Assembly (NCBI RefSeq): GCF_016864575.1
Contig: NZ_CP044125.1
Location: forward strand, 2,409,001-2,473,000
Length of the DNA: 64,000 nt
DNA from: Rhizobium sp. BG4
Lineage (GTDB): Bacteria; Pseudomonadota; Alphaproteobacteria; Rhizobiales; Rhizobiaceae
Direction: 5' to 3'
The position numbers and the translations under genes are program-made. The notes beneath the pieces are model-generated. The model was not told the origin of the DNA, searched no databases, and saw only the letters and a program-made list of their open reading frames with translations. Positions 17,035-25,676 of this stretch are shown one piece after another (positions within the stretch are counted from its first letter, which is position 1; each line of letters begins with the position of its first letter).

Positions 17035-18099
17035 TCAGCTGAACCGGGTAAGCCGGAAAGGCTCCAGCATGGCGTCGCTTTCTCCGGAAAGGATTTCCTT
17101 TGACGCGAGCAGACCGGCGATTGGCGCCAGCGTCACGCCGGAATGCATGACGGCGATGTAGAGGCCGTCAACGCCGCCATTGCCGATGATCGGGAAGCCA
17201 TCCTTCGGTGTCGGCCGGTAGCCGACGGTGAAGAAGTCCATCGACAGCCTGTCGCTCTCGGCAAGGTTGGCCTTTACCTTGGCAAACAGCACTGCCGCTG
17301 TGACCCGATGATCTTCGCCGGGATCGCTGCCACCGAAATCGCTTCCGGCAATGATGCGGCCGTCTGCGGTCTGGCGCATGTGAAGTTCCATCGCAATCAC
17401 CAGGCCGTTCAGGCGCTTTTCGAAAGGACGGGAATGGATGATCAGCCCGGCCGGTGCTTCGAGCGGCAGAGTGACGCCGGCAGAGGCGGCAATCGGAACC
17501 GATCCTGCGCCAGCCGCAAGCACCACATGGTCAGCCTCGAAAATCCCTTCGGAGGTGACGACGCCGGTAATCCGCTCACCACTGCGCAGCAATCCGCGCA
17601 CCGCGGCAGTGACGAACTTGGCGCCGCGGGCTTCGGCATAGGCGAGCATCAACCGGGCGGCAGCCACCGGTTCGACGGCGCCTTCTTCGGCTGCATCGAG
17701 GGCAAAATCGGGGATTTGTGTCAGGAAGGGTTCGCGGGCGGCGATATCGGTCTTGCCGATGCGGCGGATGTCATAGCCCCAGCTCGCATGCTCTCTCTGG
17801 TAGGCGAGCAATTCAGCTTCCGGCAGATCCCAGCAGATGCCGCCGCACCAGGAAAGCGGCAGGCCGGGCAGTTGCGCGGCCAGACGTTTCCACTCGGCCA
17901 TCGAGCGGCGGCGGAAGCGGAAATAGAATTCGGGATTGCCCCAGCTGGCATTGATCCAGGCAAAGGAATTGGGTGTCGCAACGCCGCCGGTATCTTCGGC
18001 GATCACAGTGACATCGGCGCCATCGCGGGTCAGGTGCCAGGCGATGGAGGCGCCGATGATACCGGCACCGGCGACGATCACACGTTGTTTCGCCGCCAT
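17035..18099 (-). CDS. FAD-dependent D-amino-acid/glycine oxidase-family oxidoreductase
   Basis: A 354-residue DAO-family flavoenzyme. The N-terminal dinucleotide fold reads VIVAGAGIIGASIAWHLTRDG, and the C-terminal end carries the FAD-contacting segment GYRPTPKDGFPIIGN followed by YIAVMHSGVTLAPIAG. Family members oxidise secondary or primary amines of amino acids such as glycine, sarcosine or D-amino acids. It is distinct from the sarcosine oxidase operon at 25.7-31.2 kb. The upstream gene on the same strand, the TPR lipoprotein, ends 24 nt before its start, so the two may be cotranscribed. Substrate unknown. Confidence 0.85.
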   Translation of the reverse strand: MAAKQRVIVAGAGIIGASIAWHLTRDGADVTVIAEDTGGVATPNSFAWINASWGNPEFYFRFRRRSMAEWKRLAAQLPGLPLSWCGGICWDLPEAELLAYQREHASWGYDIRRIGKTDIAAREPFLTQIPDFALDAAEEGAVEPVAAARLMLAYAEARGAKFVTAAVRGLLRSGERITGVVTSEGIFEADHVVLAAGAGSVPIAASAGVTLPLEAPAGLIIHSRPFEKRLNGLVIAMELHMRQTADGRIIAGSDFGGSDPGEDHRVTAAVLFAKVKANLAESDRLSMDFFTVGYRPTPKDGFPIIGNGGVDGLYIAVMHSGVTLAPIAGLLASKEILSGESDAMLEPFRLTRFS

Positions 18100-18123
18100 G
18101 GTGCCGTCTCCGATGCTTCAGGA

Positions 18124-18993
18124 TCAGCCGTTGCTGGGTGCGCCGAGTCGAGCCATGCCGTCGCGGGCCGGCTGGTACTTCGGGTCGAGGCCGACAGCGT
18201 GGCGATAGGAGCGCATCGCCTTGTCCTTGTCGCCGCGGCGCTCGTAGACCAGCGCCTGGTTGGCCCAGGACTCGGCGACATTGCCGTTGAGCTCGATCGC
18301 GTGGTTGAAATCGGCGAAGGCGTTGTCGTCGTCGTTCAGCGCGATATAGGAAATGCCGCGGCCGTTATAGGGCTCGGGCGAATTCGGAGAGAGCGAGATC
18401 GCCTTCGAGAAGTCGTCGATCGCCTTGTCCTGCTGATTGCGCTTCTGGAAGATTAGGCCGCGATTGTGATAGGCGCGTCCGTCGGTCGTTCCGAGCTGGA
18501 TCGCCTTGGAGAAGTCGTTGAAGGCTGCGTCGTCCTGACCAGCCTGACGGTAAACGTTACCGCGGCCGATATAAGCGACGTCGTAGTTCGGGTTGATCTG
18601 CAGGGCAGCGTTATAGTCGCCGATCGCCTGCTGCTGCTGACCCATATTGCGGTAGACCAGCGCGCGGTTGGCATAGGCCTGGTAGAAGCGTGGGTTGATC
18701 TGCAGCGCGGTGTTGAAGTCGTTCAGCGCAGCCTTGAACTGGCCGGCGCGGCCATAGGCGGAGCCACGAACGTTGTAGCCTTCGGGATCGCGCGGATTGG
18801 CGTTGATCACCGAGGTCAGCGAGGCGATGTTCCCTTCCGAGCCCTGGGCCTTGTCGATGCGGATCACGGCATCGGAGGTGTTGTCGGTCTGGCAACCTGC
18901 GAGACCGGCCGCGGCAAGAACCGCGAGCATCGGCAGCAGCCGCGCCTTGGGCGCGCGCAAGGACCGGGACGAAGAGAACAAGAAATCAGCCAT
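18124..18993 (-). CDS. TPR-repeat lipoprotein
   Basis: A 289-residue protein. A lipoprotein signal ends at LAAAGLAGC (about residues 26-34), giving a lipid-anchored cysteine. At least six tetratricopeptide repeats follow, each around 34 residues, with the recurring pattern DFNTALQINPRFYQAYANRA and its variants (DYNAALQINPNYDVAYIGRG, DFSKAIQLGTTDGRAYHNRG). TPR proteins mediate protein-protein contacts. In rhizobia similar lipoproteins are common and mostly unstudied. ATG 18993 gives the best signal peptide. rpsU lies upstream, separated by a strong terminator. Confidence 0.88.
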   Translation of the reverse strand: MADFLFSSSRSLRAPKARLLPMLAVLAAAGLAGCQTDNTSDAVIRIDKAQGSEGNIASLTSVINANPRDPEGYNVRGSAYGRAGQFKAALNDFNTALQINPRFYQAYANRALVYRNMGQQQQAIGDYNAALQINPNYDVAYIGRGNVYRQAGQDDAAFNDFSKAIQLGTTDGRAYHNRGLIFQKRNQQDKAIDDFSKAISLSPNSPEPYNGRGISYIALNDDDNAFADFNHAIELNGNVAESWANQALVYERRGDKDKAMRSYRHAVGLDPKYQPARDGMARLGAPSNG

Positions 18994-19051
18994 TCGTGCG
19001 CTTTCCCCATGCGTCATATCCGCGGCAGCCGGATATGCGATCTTTCAGCGG

Positions 19052-19092
19052 CAAAAATTAAAAAGGCGGCGGCGACACCAATCGCCCCCGCC
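19052..19092 (-). terminator. Intrinsic terminator of rpsU
   Basis: On the minus strand a stem formed by 19092-19082 and 19075-19065 (11 bp with one mismatch, 6-nt loop) is followed by a run that reads TTTTTAATTTTT. It is placed about 40 nt after the rpsU stop and before the TPR gene. Confidence 0.88.
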
Positions 19093-19132
19093 AACATGCA
19101 TCTGAAAACGTCGAAATAACGACGGCAACGCC

Positions 19133-19345
19133 TTAGCGTGCAACCAGACCTTCGCGCTGTGCCCGCTTGCGAGCCAGCTTGCGAACGCGGCGAACGGCTT
19201 CAGCCTTTTCGCGAGCGCGCTTCTGCGACGGCTTCTCGTAATAGTCGCGCATCTTCATTTCGCGGAAAATACCTTCGCGCTGCATCTTCTTCTTGAGAGC
19301 GCGGAGAGCCTGGTCAACATTGTTATCGCGGACGAGTACCTGCAC
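19133..19345 (-). CDS. rpsU: 30S ribosomal protein S21
   Basis: A 70-residue basic protein of the small ribosomal subunit. The sequence [20 protein letters not shown] followed by [19 protein letters not shown] and a lysine/arginine-rich tail is unmistakable for bS21 of rhizobia. The start is a GTG at 19345, because the conserved family N-terminus begins MQVLVRDNN; longer in-frame readings are not conserved. AAGGA lies about 11 nt upstream. It is monocistronic, ending in a strong terminator. Confidence 0.95.
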   Translation of the reverse strand: MQVLVRDNNVDQALRALKKKMQREGIFREMKMRDYYEKPSQKRAREKAEAVRRVRKLARKRAQREGLVAR

Positions 19346-19607
19346 GAGAATCACGTTCCTTTGGTTTTGGTTGCGCCATGAGGCGACACGGCGCCAGAGG
19401 CAAAAACATAACGTTCGCGCGGCGAGAGCCTTGCGATTGGTGATGCGGGATAGCAGATCGGATTGGTGAAGTCCAGCCGGGATAGCGGCTTTCACGGAAA
19501 AAATGGGGATTGGCGCCGACGTTGCAAGACCGAGACCCATCCATACGGGCGAATGGTCTTTCCCCGGAAAGAATCGTAGATTTGCGGCTCAAGCTCAAGG
19601 GCGCTGC

Positions 19608-21791
19608 ATGTTCATGACGCGTACGCAGCAAATCGGCGTGTTCATCGGTCTGTTGATCGTTGCGGCGCTGACCGCCGTTCGGGCGAGCGATCCGCCGCTG
19701 CTGCAGCAGGCGCGGGATGTCACTTTCGACGAGTATCAGCGGATTGCGCCGCGGCCCTTCGAGCCGGTGCCGGTTCATGTCATCGATATCGACGAGGCAT
19801 CGCTGAAGGAATTCGGCCAGTGGCCCTGGCCGCGCGACCGGCTGGCGCTACTTGTCCAGCGGCTCTCGGACCTGGGTGCGGCGGCGATCGCCTTCGACAT
19901 GCTGTTTGCCGAGCCGGACCGGCTGTCGCCGCGCTCGCTGGCCGCGGGGATCGAGGGGATCGCGCCTGACGTCATCGCCAGGCTCCCCGATAACGATCAG
20001 ATCTTTGCCGATGCGATTGCCGGCAAGCCCGTGGTGCTGGGCTTTGGTCTTTCCAACGAGGGCGATTACCGGCCACCGGTCAAGGCGGGCTTTGCCTTCA
20101 CGGGCGAGGATCCGGCCTCGGCCCTGCCGCATCTCTCCGCCGCGACGCCATTGCGGCCGGGTTTGGCTGAGAATGCCGCGGGGATCGGGCATATCAGCCT
20201 CAATCCCGGCAATCCCTCGCCCGTGGTACGCGCGGTTCCGCTCTTCGTCAGCGACGGCAATCAGTTCTATCCCAATCTTGCGATGGAGGCGCTGCGCGTC
20301 GCGCAGGGGGCGTCGACCTATGTGCTTGCCGGCGCGCCTGGAATTGCGGGTGTCATGACCTCGGCCAAGATCGGCGATTTCGTTGTCCCCGTCACCTCTG
20401 CCGGTGAGCTCTGGCTTTATGTGACGCCCGATCGGGCCGAGCGCTATATCTCCGCCCGGCTGATCCTCGGAGCGGCCGATCCGCCGCCTGCAGTCGCCGA
20501 GGCGATCAATGGCAGCATCATCTTCATCGGTACTTCGGCCGCGGGACTTCAGGATATCCGCACCACGGCGCTCGGCGAAAACGTGCCGGGTGTGTCGCTG
20601 CATGCGCAGACGGCCGAGCAGATCCTGTCCGGTCACTTCCTGTCACGGCCGGATTGGGCCGATGGGCTGGAGATCCTGTCGATCGCTGTGCTCGGCACGC
20701 TGCTGGTCTTCGTCACCACCTTCGTCAGCCCGGCCGTCGCGCTCGTCTGCGGTCTGGCGATCACGGCGCTGGCGCTTGCGGCCTCGTGGTTCTGCTTCTC
20801 GGCGCTCGGCCTGCTCTTCGATCCGCTGGCGCCGATCGTCGGCGGCTCGATCACCCATTTCGCCGCGACCTCCTTCCGCATCCTGGTCATCGATCGCGAG
20901 CGGCGCGAGGTGCGGCGTGCCTTCGGTCATTACCTCTCGCCGTCGCTACTCTACCGGATCGAGCATAACCGCGATGCGCTGCGGCTCGGCGGCGATGATC
21001 GTGAGCTCACCGTGATGTTCGTCGACGTCCGGCATTTCACGGCGATCAGCGAGCGGCTGGCGCCGACCGCCGTCGTCGGCTTCCTCAACACGCTGCTCGA
21101 TGCATTGAGCCGCCATGTGATCGAGAATGAAGGCACGCTCGACAAGTTCATCGGCGACTCGATCATGGCGTTCTGGAATGCGCCGGTTGATGTCGCCGAT
21201 CATGAGGCCAAGGCGGTGCGCGCGGCGCTGGCGATGCGCGAGACGCTGGAGCGGCTGAACGCGACGGATGCCTTCGGTTTCGGCACCGACAATCCGGTCG
21301 GGATCGGCATCGGCATCCACACCGGCATTGCCTGCGTCGGCAATATGGGGGCGGAAACGCGCTTCAATTACTCTGCCGTTGGGGATGCCGTGAATGTCGC
21401 GGCACGCATCGAATCCTCCTGCAAGGAGGTCGGCTTCGATATTCTGATCTCCGAGGAGACCGCGCGGCGCCAGCCGGAGATCGCCCTGCTCGAAGCCGGG
21501 GCCGTGGGGCTGAAGGGCAAGAGTACGCGTACCGAGCTCTTCGCCGTCGTCGGCGATGCCGAACTTGCCGCCTCGGCGGAATTTGAGGAATTGCGCAGCT
21601 TGCACAGTGAATTGCTGGCGGCACTGCGTATCCGCTCGTCGAAGCTCCGGCGGCTTGCAAGCGCGGTGCGTCTGCGGGCCAAGATCGTCTCGCCGCAATT
21701 GCCGGATTTCTATCGCAAGCTGGCGCGGCGCACCGATCACTTCCGCCACGCGGATACGGAGGCGGATGAGCAGCCTCGGGCGGCGACCTAG
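19608..21791 (+). CDS. CHASE2-domain class III adenylate/guanylate cyclase
   Basis: A 727-residue membrane enzyme. After an N-terminal helix (IGVFIGLLIVAALTAV) comes a CHASE2 extracytoplasmic sensor (VHVIDIDEASLKEFGQWPWPRD is typical), then three hydrophobic segments (about 355-430) and a C-terminal cyclase catalytic domain. The catalytic domain has metal-binding FVDVRHFT, then KFIGDSIMAFWNAP, then NYSAVGDAVNVAARIE. It should make cAMP or cGMP in the cytoplasm in response to an external cue. An in-frame ATG at 19614 is an alternative start. The stop overlaps the stop of the convergent FecR gene by 3 nt. Confidence 0.9.
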   Translation: MFMTRTQQIGVFIGLLIVAALTAVRASDPPLLQQARDVTFDEYQRIAPRPFEPVPVHVIDIDEASLKEFGQWPWPRDRLALLVQRLSDLGAAAIAFDMLFAEPDRLSPRSLAAGIEGIAPDVIARLPDNDQIFADAIAGKPVVLGFGLSNEGDYRPPVKAGFAFTGEDPASALPHLSAATPLRPGLAENAAGIGHISLNPGNPSPVVRAVPLFVSDGNQFYPNLAMEALRVAQGASTYVLAGAPGIAGVMTSAKIGDFVVPVTSAGELWLYVTPDRAERYISARLILGAADPPPAVAEAINGSIIFIGTSAAGLQDIRTTALGENVPGVSLHAQTAEQILSGHFLSRPDWADGLEILSIAVLGTLLVFVTTFVSPAVALVCGLAITALALAASWFCFSALGLLFDPLAPIVGGSITHFAATSFRILVIDRERREVRRAFGHYLSPSLLYRIEHNRDALRLGGDDRELTVMFVDVRHFTAISERLAPTAVVGFLNTLLDALSRHVIENEGTLDKFIGDSIMAFWNAPVDVADHEAKAVRAALAMRETLERLNATDAFGFGTDNPVGIGIGIHTGIACVGNMGAETRFNYSAVGDAVNVAARIESSCKEVGFDILISEETARRQPEIALLEAGAVGLKGKSTRTELFAVVGDAELAASAEFEELRSLHSELLAALRIRSSKLRRLASAVRLRAKIVSPQLPDFYRKLARRTDHFRHADTEADEQPRAAT

Positions 21792-22764
21792 CGGTTGTTG
21801 CTCCAGCCGCGGCCCTTGCCGCCCCAGCCGCCGCGATCCCTGTCATTGCCCCGGTCGCCGTCGCGATCGCCTCTTCCGTGGTCATCGTCGCCGCGGTCGT
21901 GATTGCCGTGGTGATCGCGGTCGGGCCTATCCGGTCTGTCGGGTCTGTCCGGCCGGTCAGGCTTGTGCGGCTTGTCGGGCTTATGAGGCTTGTGCGGCTT
22001 ATCCGGCTTGTGCGGTTTCGGTGGCTTTTCCGGGGGCGGAGGTGGTGGTGGCGCGACGCGGGGCGCCGGGGCGACCGGATCGCGCTGGTCGCGGAGGGCC
22101 GCGGTCATGCCGCAGCTCGTTCCCATCATTCCGGAAAGACGCTGGTTGCCGGAGAGAAAGGGCAGGGCGCGTGCTGTGCCCAGGGTGTCGAGCACGTTGC
22201 GGTCGACAGGCCTTACATCCGTCATTGCACCATTGCGCTTGGCGACCACGCAGTCGCAGCGCTGTGTCAGCTGGCGGCAGCCGCCGGGACCGCAGAATTG
22301 CGCGGCGCCATTCAGCAGCACCACCGCCGTCGTGCCGTCGGGGCCGACATAGAAGTCGAAGGCGGTACCGCGCACGCCGATCGTGCCTGCCGGTGTCAAG
22401 ATCTGGTAGGCCGACGATTTCGAGCTGCCGCTGATCCAGCGGAAGGTGCCTTGGCGGCCTTGATGCTGAGGCGTTTCACGGAATCGGAATCGTCGAAGAC
22501 GTAGCGATCGATGACCACCGACGAACCCCAGCCGACGGCAAGCTTGGTGCCGTCGCGGAAAACGAACTGGCCGAGGCCGGATTGCGAGGTGCGGATGCGC
22601 TCGTCGCGATAGACGGAGGAGCTGACGATGAGGGGGCCCTGCTCGCCGGTGACTTCCGTCTTGATCTGCACAGCTTCGCCGACAGGCTCCGCAGCGGCGG
22701 CCGTCCAGGCATTGAGCAACAACAGACCGAGCGCCACGACGATGGCGCAACGCAAACGCAACAT
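21788..22764 (-). pseudogene. FecR-domain secreted protein, frame broken by an apparent 1-base deletion
   Basis: The minus strand from ATG 22764 (behind GAGGGG) encodes a signal peptide (MLRLRCAIVVALGLLLLNAW) and the first half of a FecR domain up to SVKRLSIKAAK. It then runs into a different frame and stops at 22396. The second half of the domain (TFRWISGSSKSSAYQILTPA, then GTIGVRGTAFDFYVGPDG) continues in another frame to 21788. Adding one G in the AAGG run near 22447-22453 would join the halves as KAAKGTFRW. The C-terminus is a charged low-complexity tail of KPHKPD and RPD repeats. FecR domains outside iron signalling often sit on secreted or cell-wall proteins. It is either a recent pseudogene or a sequencing error. 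Confidence 0.8.
21918..22030. repeat. Degenerate tandem repeat encoding KPHKPD/RPD motifs
   Basis: Read on the minus strand this encodes about five rounds of KPHKPD-like units followed by four RPD units. Units of 9 and 18 bp repeat imperfectly. It forms the low-complexity tail of the FecR-domain protein and is prone to length change. Confidence 0.8.
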
Positions 22765-22830
22765 GAAATACCCCTCACACATATGGATATTAGCATGTGC
22801 GGCATTGACGGGTCTGCCTGCCCTCTTGGG

Positions 22831-23391
22831 CTAACCCTGTCTGGAAAGGCAGTAGACCGAGGCGGGCGGCAGGTTCAGCTGGACGCGGCCGAGCCTGCGC
22901 GCCTGCAGCCCGAGCGAGCGCAGAACGGGGGCCGGGACCGAGCATCGCTGGCCGTAGGTGAACTGATAGAAGCGGCCGCCTCGCGGCATCAGCGAGAAGG
23001 CGCCGGAGACGATTGCATGGATCGTCTCTTCGCTCATGTTGCGCAGCGGCAGGCCGCTGACGACGGCTGCGAAATCCTCGCGGTCCAGCTGATGCAGCCG
23101 CCGGGCGTCGTGCTGCAGGACGGTTGCCTGCGGAAAGCGGCGGCGCAGCAAATTGACGAAGCTGGTCTCGACCTCGACCAGCGTGAGATTTCTTGGCGAC
23201 ATGCCGCGGGCGATCAGGGCCCCGGTGAAGATGCCTGTTCCCGGCCCGAGCTCGAGGACGGGACCTGCCGCGGGATTGATCTCCGAGGTCATCAGACGCG
23301 CGAGGCCGGAGCCCGATGGCGCGATCGCTCCGACGGTTTTCGGCGCCGCGAACAGCGTCTTCAGAAAGGTTGCAAGGAAGGTTTTGGTCAT
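22831..23391 (-). CDS. SAM-dependent methyltransferase resembling phospholipid N-methyltransferase
   Basis: A 186-residue class I methyltransferase. The SAM-binding loop is VLELGPGTGIFT, preceded by TVGAIAPSGSGLARLM, which matches the opening of the PmtA-type phosphatidylethanolamine N-methyltransferases (COG3963-like). Further motifs are LTLVEVETSF, LQHDARRL and VSGLPLRNM. It would act on membrane lipid head groups, but related small enzymes act on other substrates. ATG 23391 is preferred to an upstream ATG at 23451 because GGAG stands 9 nt before it and the family starts here. It follows the histidine kinase gene by 71 bp on the same strand. Confidence 0.75.
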   Translation of the reverse strand: MTKTFLATFLKTLFAAPKTVGAIAPSGSGLARLMTSEINPAAGPVLELGPGTGIFTGALIARGMSPRNLTLVEVETSFVNLLRRRFPQATVLQHDARRLHQLDREDFAAVVSGLPLRNMSEETIHAIVSGAFSLMPRGGRFYQFTYGQRCSVPAPVLRSLGLQARRLGRVQLNLPPASVYCLSRQG

Positions 23392-23462
23392 CGTGAGCTC
23401 TCCGGGGCTTTTGCTGACGCTCGTCTTGGAGAGCTCACGTGATGTGGACATTGCGTGCGGCC

Positions 23463-24815
23463 TCAGACCACCGGAAAACTCATGGTGAAACGCGCGCCGC
23501 CGCCGGGCGCGTCCCCGGCGCGCACTTCGCCACCGTGAAATTCGACGATCTCGCGGACAAGATGCAGGCCGAGACCGATGCCGGCGCGATCGGCGGACAG
23601 CCGCTGGAAGGGCTCGAAGATCCGCTCGCGATCGGCAGGCGCGATGCCCGGGCCATCGTCCGCTACCGAGATTTCCGCCGGAGCCGAGACGCGGATGCTG
23701 ATGGCGCCGCGCCGCCCGCCATGGCGGATGGCATTCTGCACAAGGTTGGCGATGGCGCGCTCGATAGAGGACGGATCGGCCATGATCGTCTGCGGCTGCG
23801 ACCGGATGTCGAAGTCCGCTTCGTATCCGGCTGCGACGATCAGCGGCGCGAGGTCTGCGACCTGGCGTCTGGCGAGCGCGGCAAGATCGACCGGTTTCAG
23901 CTGTGCCGGTTCGCTGTTCAACCTTTGCAGGTCGAGCAGCTGCTCGGTGAGGGTCGCGAGCCGGGCGAGGTCTTCGAGAAGCTTTTCGGTGGCGGCGCTC
24001 CGCTCCATCGTTTCGATCCGCGTCTGCAGGATGGCGATCGGCGTGCGCAGCTCATGGGCGGCCGAGAGCATGAAGCGCTTCTGCCGAGTGTAAGCCTGTT
24101 CCAGACGCGTCAGGGTCTCGTTCATGGCGGTGACCAGCGGCGCGATCTCCGCTGGAACTGCGTCGAGCGGCAGGCGGTAATCGCGCTGCTCCGCGGTAAT
24201 CCGCCCGGCAGCGGCTGCCAGGGTTTCCAGGTCGCGCGGTATGCTGCGCATCACAAGCAGCGTCACGGCCATGGTGATCAATCCGGTCAGCAGGATCGCA
24301 GGAAAGACCGCGCTTGAGGCCAGGGCAGTCAGTGTCAGCAGCAGCCGACCGGGCGGCAGGATCCCCTGGCGTCCCAGGATCACCGTCAGCGGACCGTGAG
24401 GGGTGTCGAGGACCTGCATTCTGGCAGCAATGGAATCGGCTTTCCGTTCGTCGCCATTGAAACGCGCTTCCGCGATGTCGGCGCCCACGGCGGCGATCGT
24501 CCTGAACTCGTCAGGAACTGCGCCTTCGGACACGGTACTTCCCGTGGCGTTGCGGGCGATGAACCAGAAGCCGGGCGCCGTCCGCTCCTTCTCCAGCTCC
24601 GCCGTGCTCCGGATCGTGAGCTCGCCCTTCTCGGACCATCCGATCGACGAAGCGACATTGGCAATGGCGTCTTCATCCGGCGCAATGATGCCGATGAAGC
24701 CCATGCTCCAGAGGCCGAGAACAAAGGCCGTTCCCAGCGACAGGATGGTCAGGGCCTGTAGTGCGACGAGGCGCCGGATCAGCCGCCATTTCAGCGATGG
24801 GAAACGGCGGTTCAT
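23463..24815 (-). CDS. Two-component sensor histidine kinase
   Basis: A 450-residue membrane kinase with helices near 13-38 and 160-190 enclosing a periplasmic sensor of about 120 residues. A HAMP-type linker follows (IPRDLETLAAAAGRITAEQRDYRLP). The phospho-acceptor is H254 in SAAHELRTPIAIL, with N-box NLVQNAIRHGG, and G-boxes ADDGPGIAP and GIGLGLHLV. Its first codon overlaps the stop of the response regulator gene (ATGA), so the two form a pair. The signal is unknown. Downstream genes, the methyltransferase and FecR protein, may belong to the same transcript. Confidence 0.92.
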   Translation of the reverse strand: MNRRFPSLKWRLIRRLVALQALTILSLGTAFVLGLWSMGFIGIIAPDEDAIANVASSIGWSEKGELTIRSTAELEKERTAPGFWFIARNATGSTVSEGAVPDEFRTIAAVGADIAEARFNGDERKADSIAARMQVLDTPHGPLTVILGRQGILPPGRLLLTLTALASSAVFPAILLTGLITMAVTLLVMRSIPRDLETLAAAAGRITAEQRDYRLPLDAVPAEIAPLVTAMNETLTRLEQAYTRQKRFMLSAAHELRTPIAILQTRIETMERSAATEKLLEDLARLATLTEQLLDLQRLNSEPAQLKPVDLAALARRQVADLAPLIVAAGYEADFDIRSQPQTIMADPSSIERAIANLVQNAIRHGGRRGAISIRVSAPAEISVADDGPGIAPADRERIFEPFQRLSADRAGIGLGLHLVREIVEFHGGEVRAGDAPGGGARFTMSFPVV

Positions 24816-25495
24816 GGATGCGTCTGCCTGAGAAGGTGGCCGACGCCGCGGATCGTGTGGATATCGACACCGGCTTCGGCGGCTTCCAGCCGGCGGCGCA
24901 GGCGGGAGACATGCGTATCGAGCGCGTTCGACTGGATCTCGTCGTCGATGCCGTAGACGGCATTTTCGAGCACCGAGCGCTCGACGGTCCGACCGGCACG
25001 GCGCATCAGCGCTTCCAGCACTAGGAGCTCCCGGCGCGGCAGAACGAGCGGAATGCCGCGGACACTGGCCTCGCGGTTAAGGATATCGAATGTCAGCGCG
25101 CCGAGCTTCAGCGGTGCGGTTTCCAGCGTACCCGGCCGGCGAAGGACGGCGCGCAGCCGCGCCATCAGTTCGGCGGTCGCAAAGGGTTTGGCGAGATAGT
25201 CGTCGGCGCCCTTGTCCAGCCCCTCGATCCGGTCGGCCAGATCGCCGCGGGCCGTTAGCATGATTGCCGGCGTGCTGGCGTTGAGGGTGGCGCTGCGGCC
25301 CTGGCCGAGCAGTGACAGGCCGTCTCCATCCGGCAGGCTGCGATCGAGCAGCAAGGCATCGTAGCGGTTGGATTTCAGTGCTTCGGCAGCGTCGGCCAGT
25401 GTCGCGACATGATCGACGACGAGGTCGTGGCTCTGCAGCGCCGCCGACAAAACGGCGGCAAGCTCGGCTTCGTCTTCGGCTAGCAGCAACCGCAT
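24812..25495 (-). CDS. OmpR-family response regulator
   Basis: A 227-residue regulator. The receiver domain has acidic pocket EDE at 7-9 (MRLLLAEDEAEL), phospho-acceptor D51 in ALLLDRSLPDGDG and K101 in DDYLAKPF. The C-terminal winged helix contains LPRRELLVLEALMRRAGRTV and NALDTHVSRLRRRL. It is cotranscribed with the downstream histidine kinase with a 4-nt overlap. Targets are not evident; the downstream methyltransferase and the FecR gene are the nearest candidates. It is divergent from soxB with about 180 bp between. Confidence 0.93.
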   Translation of the reverse strand: MRLLLAEDEAELAAVLSAALQSHDLVVDHVATLADAAEALKSNRYDALLLDRSLPDGDGLSLLGQGRSATLNASTPAIMLTARGDLADRIEGLDKGADDYLAKPFATAELMARLRAVLRRPGTLETAPLKLGALTFDILNREASVRGIPLVLPRRELLVLEALMRRAGRTVERSVLENAVYGIDDEIQSNALDTHVSRLRRRLEAAEAGVDIHTIRGVGHLLRQTHP

Positions 25496-25676
25496 GGTAA
25501 TCTCCCTGCAGCGGCTTGCCTGCCCAACATTGCGTGAACATGACGCGCGGCCCGCGATTTCGCGCATGTCAAACAAAAGCCCGTCCACGTCGCAAAAGAA
25601 ACGTTGTGCCGCATTTGGATTTGCGATTTGTATTGCCACGAAGAAGAATGCCTGTCCCTGAAGGAGATGATGGCGG

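Noticed and set aside
19345..19540. Long N-terminal extension of rpsU
   Set aside because: The in-frame extension is open but not like any S21; the conserved family start lies at GTG 19345.
21918..22030. Possible CRISPR-like array
   Set aside because: Repeat units are 9-18 bp, contiguous without unique spacers, and encode a KPHKPD protein tail.
22440..22460. Programmed ribosomal frameshift in the FecR gene
   Set aside because: No slippery heptamer or downstream pseudoknot is evident; a simple one-base loss explains the data better.
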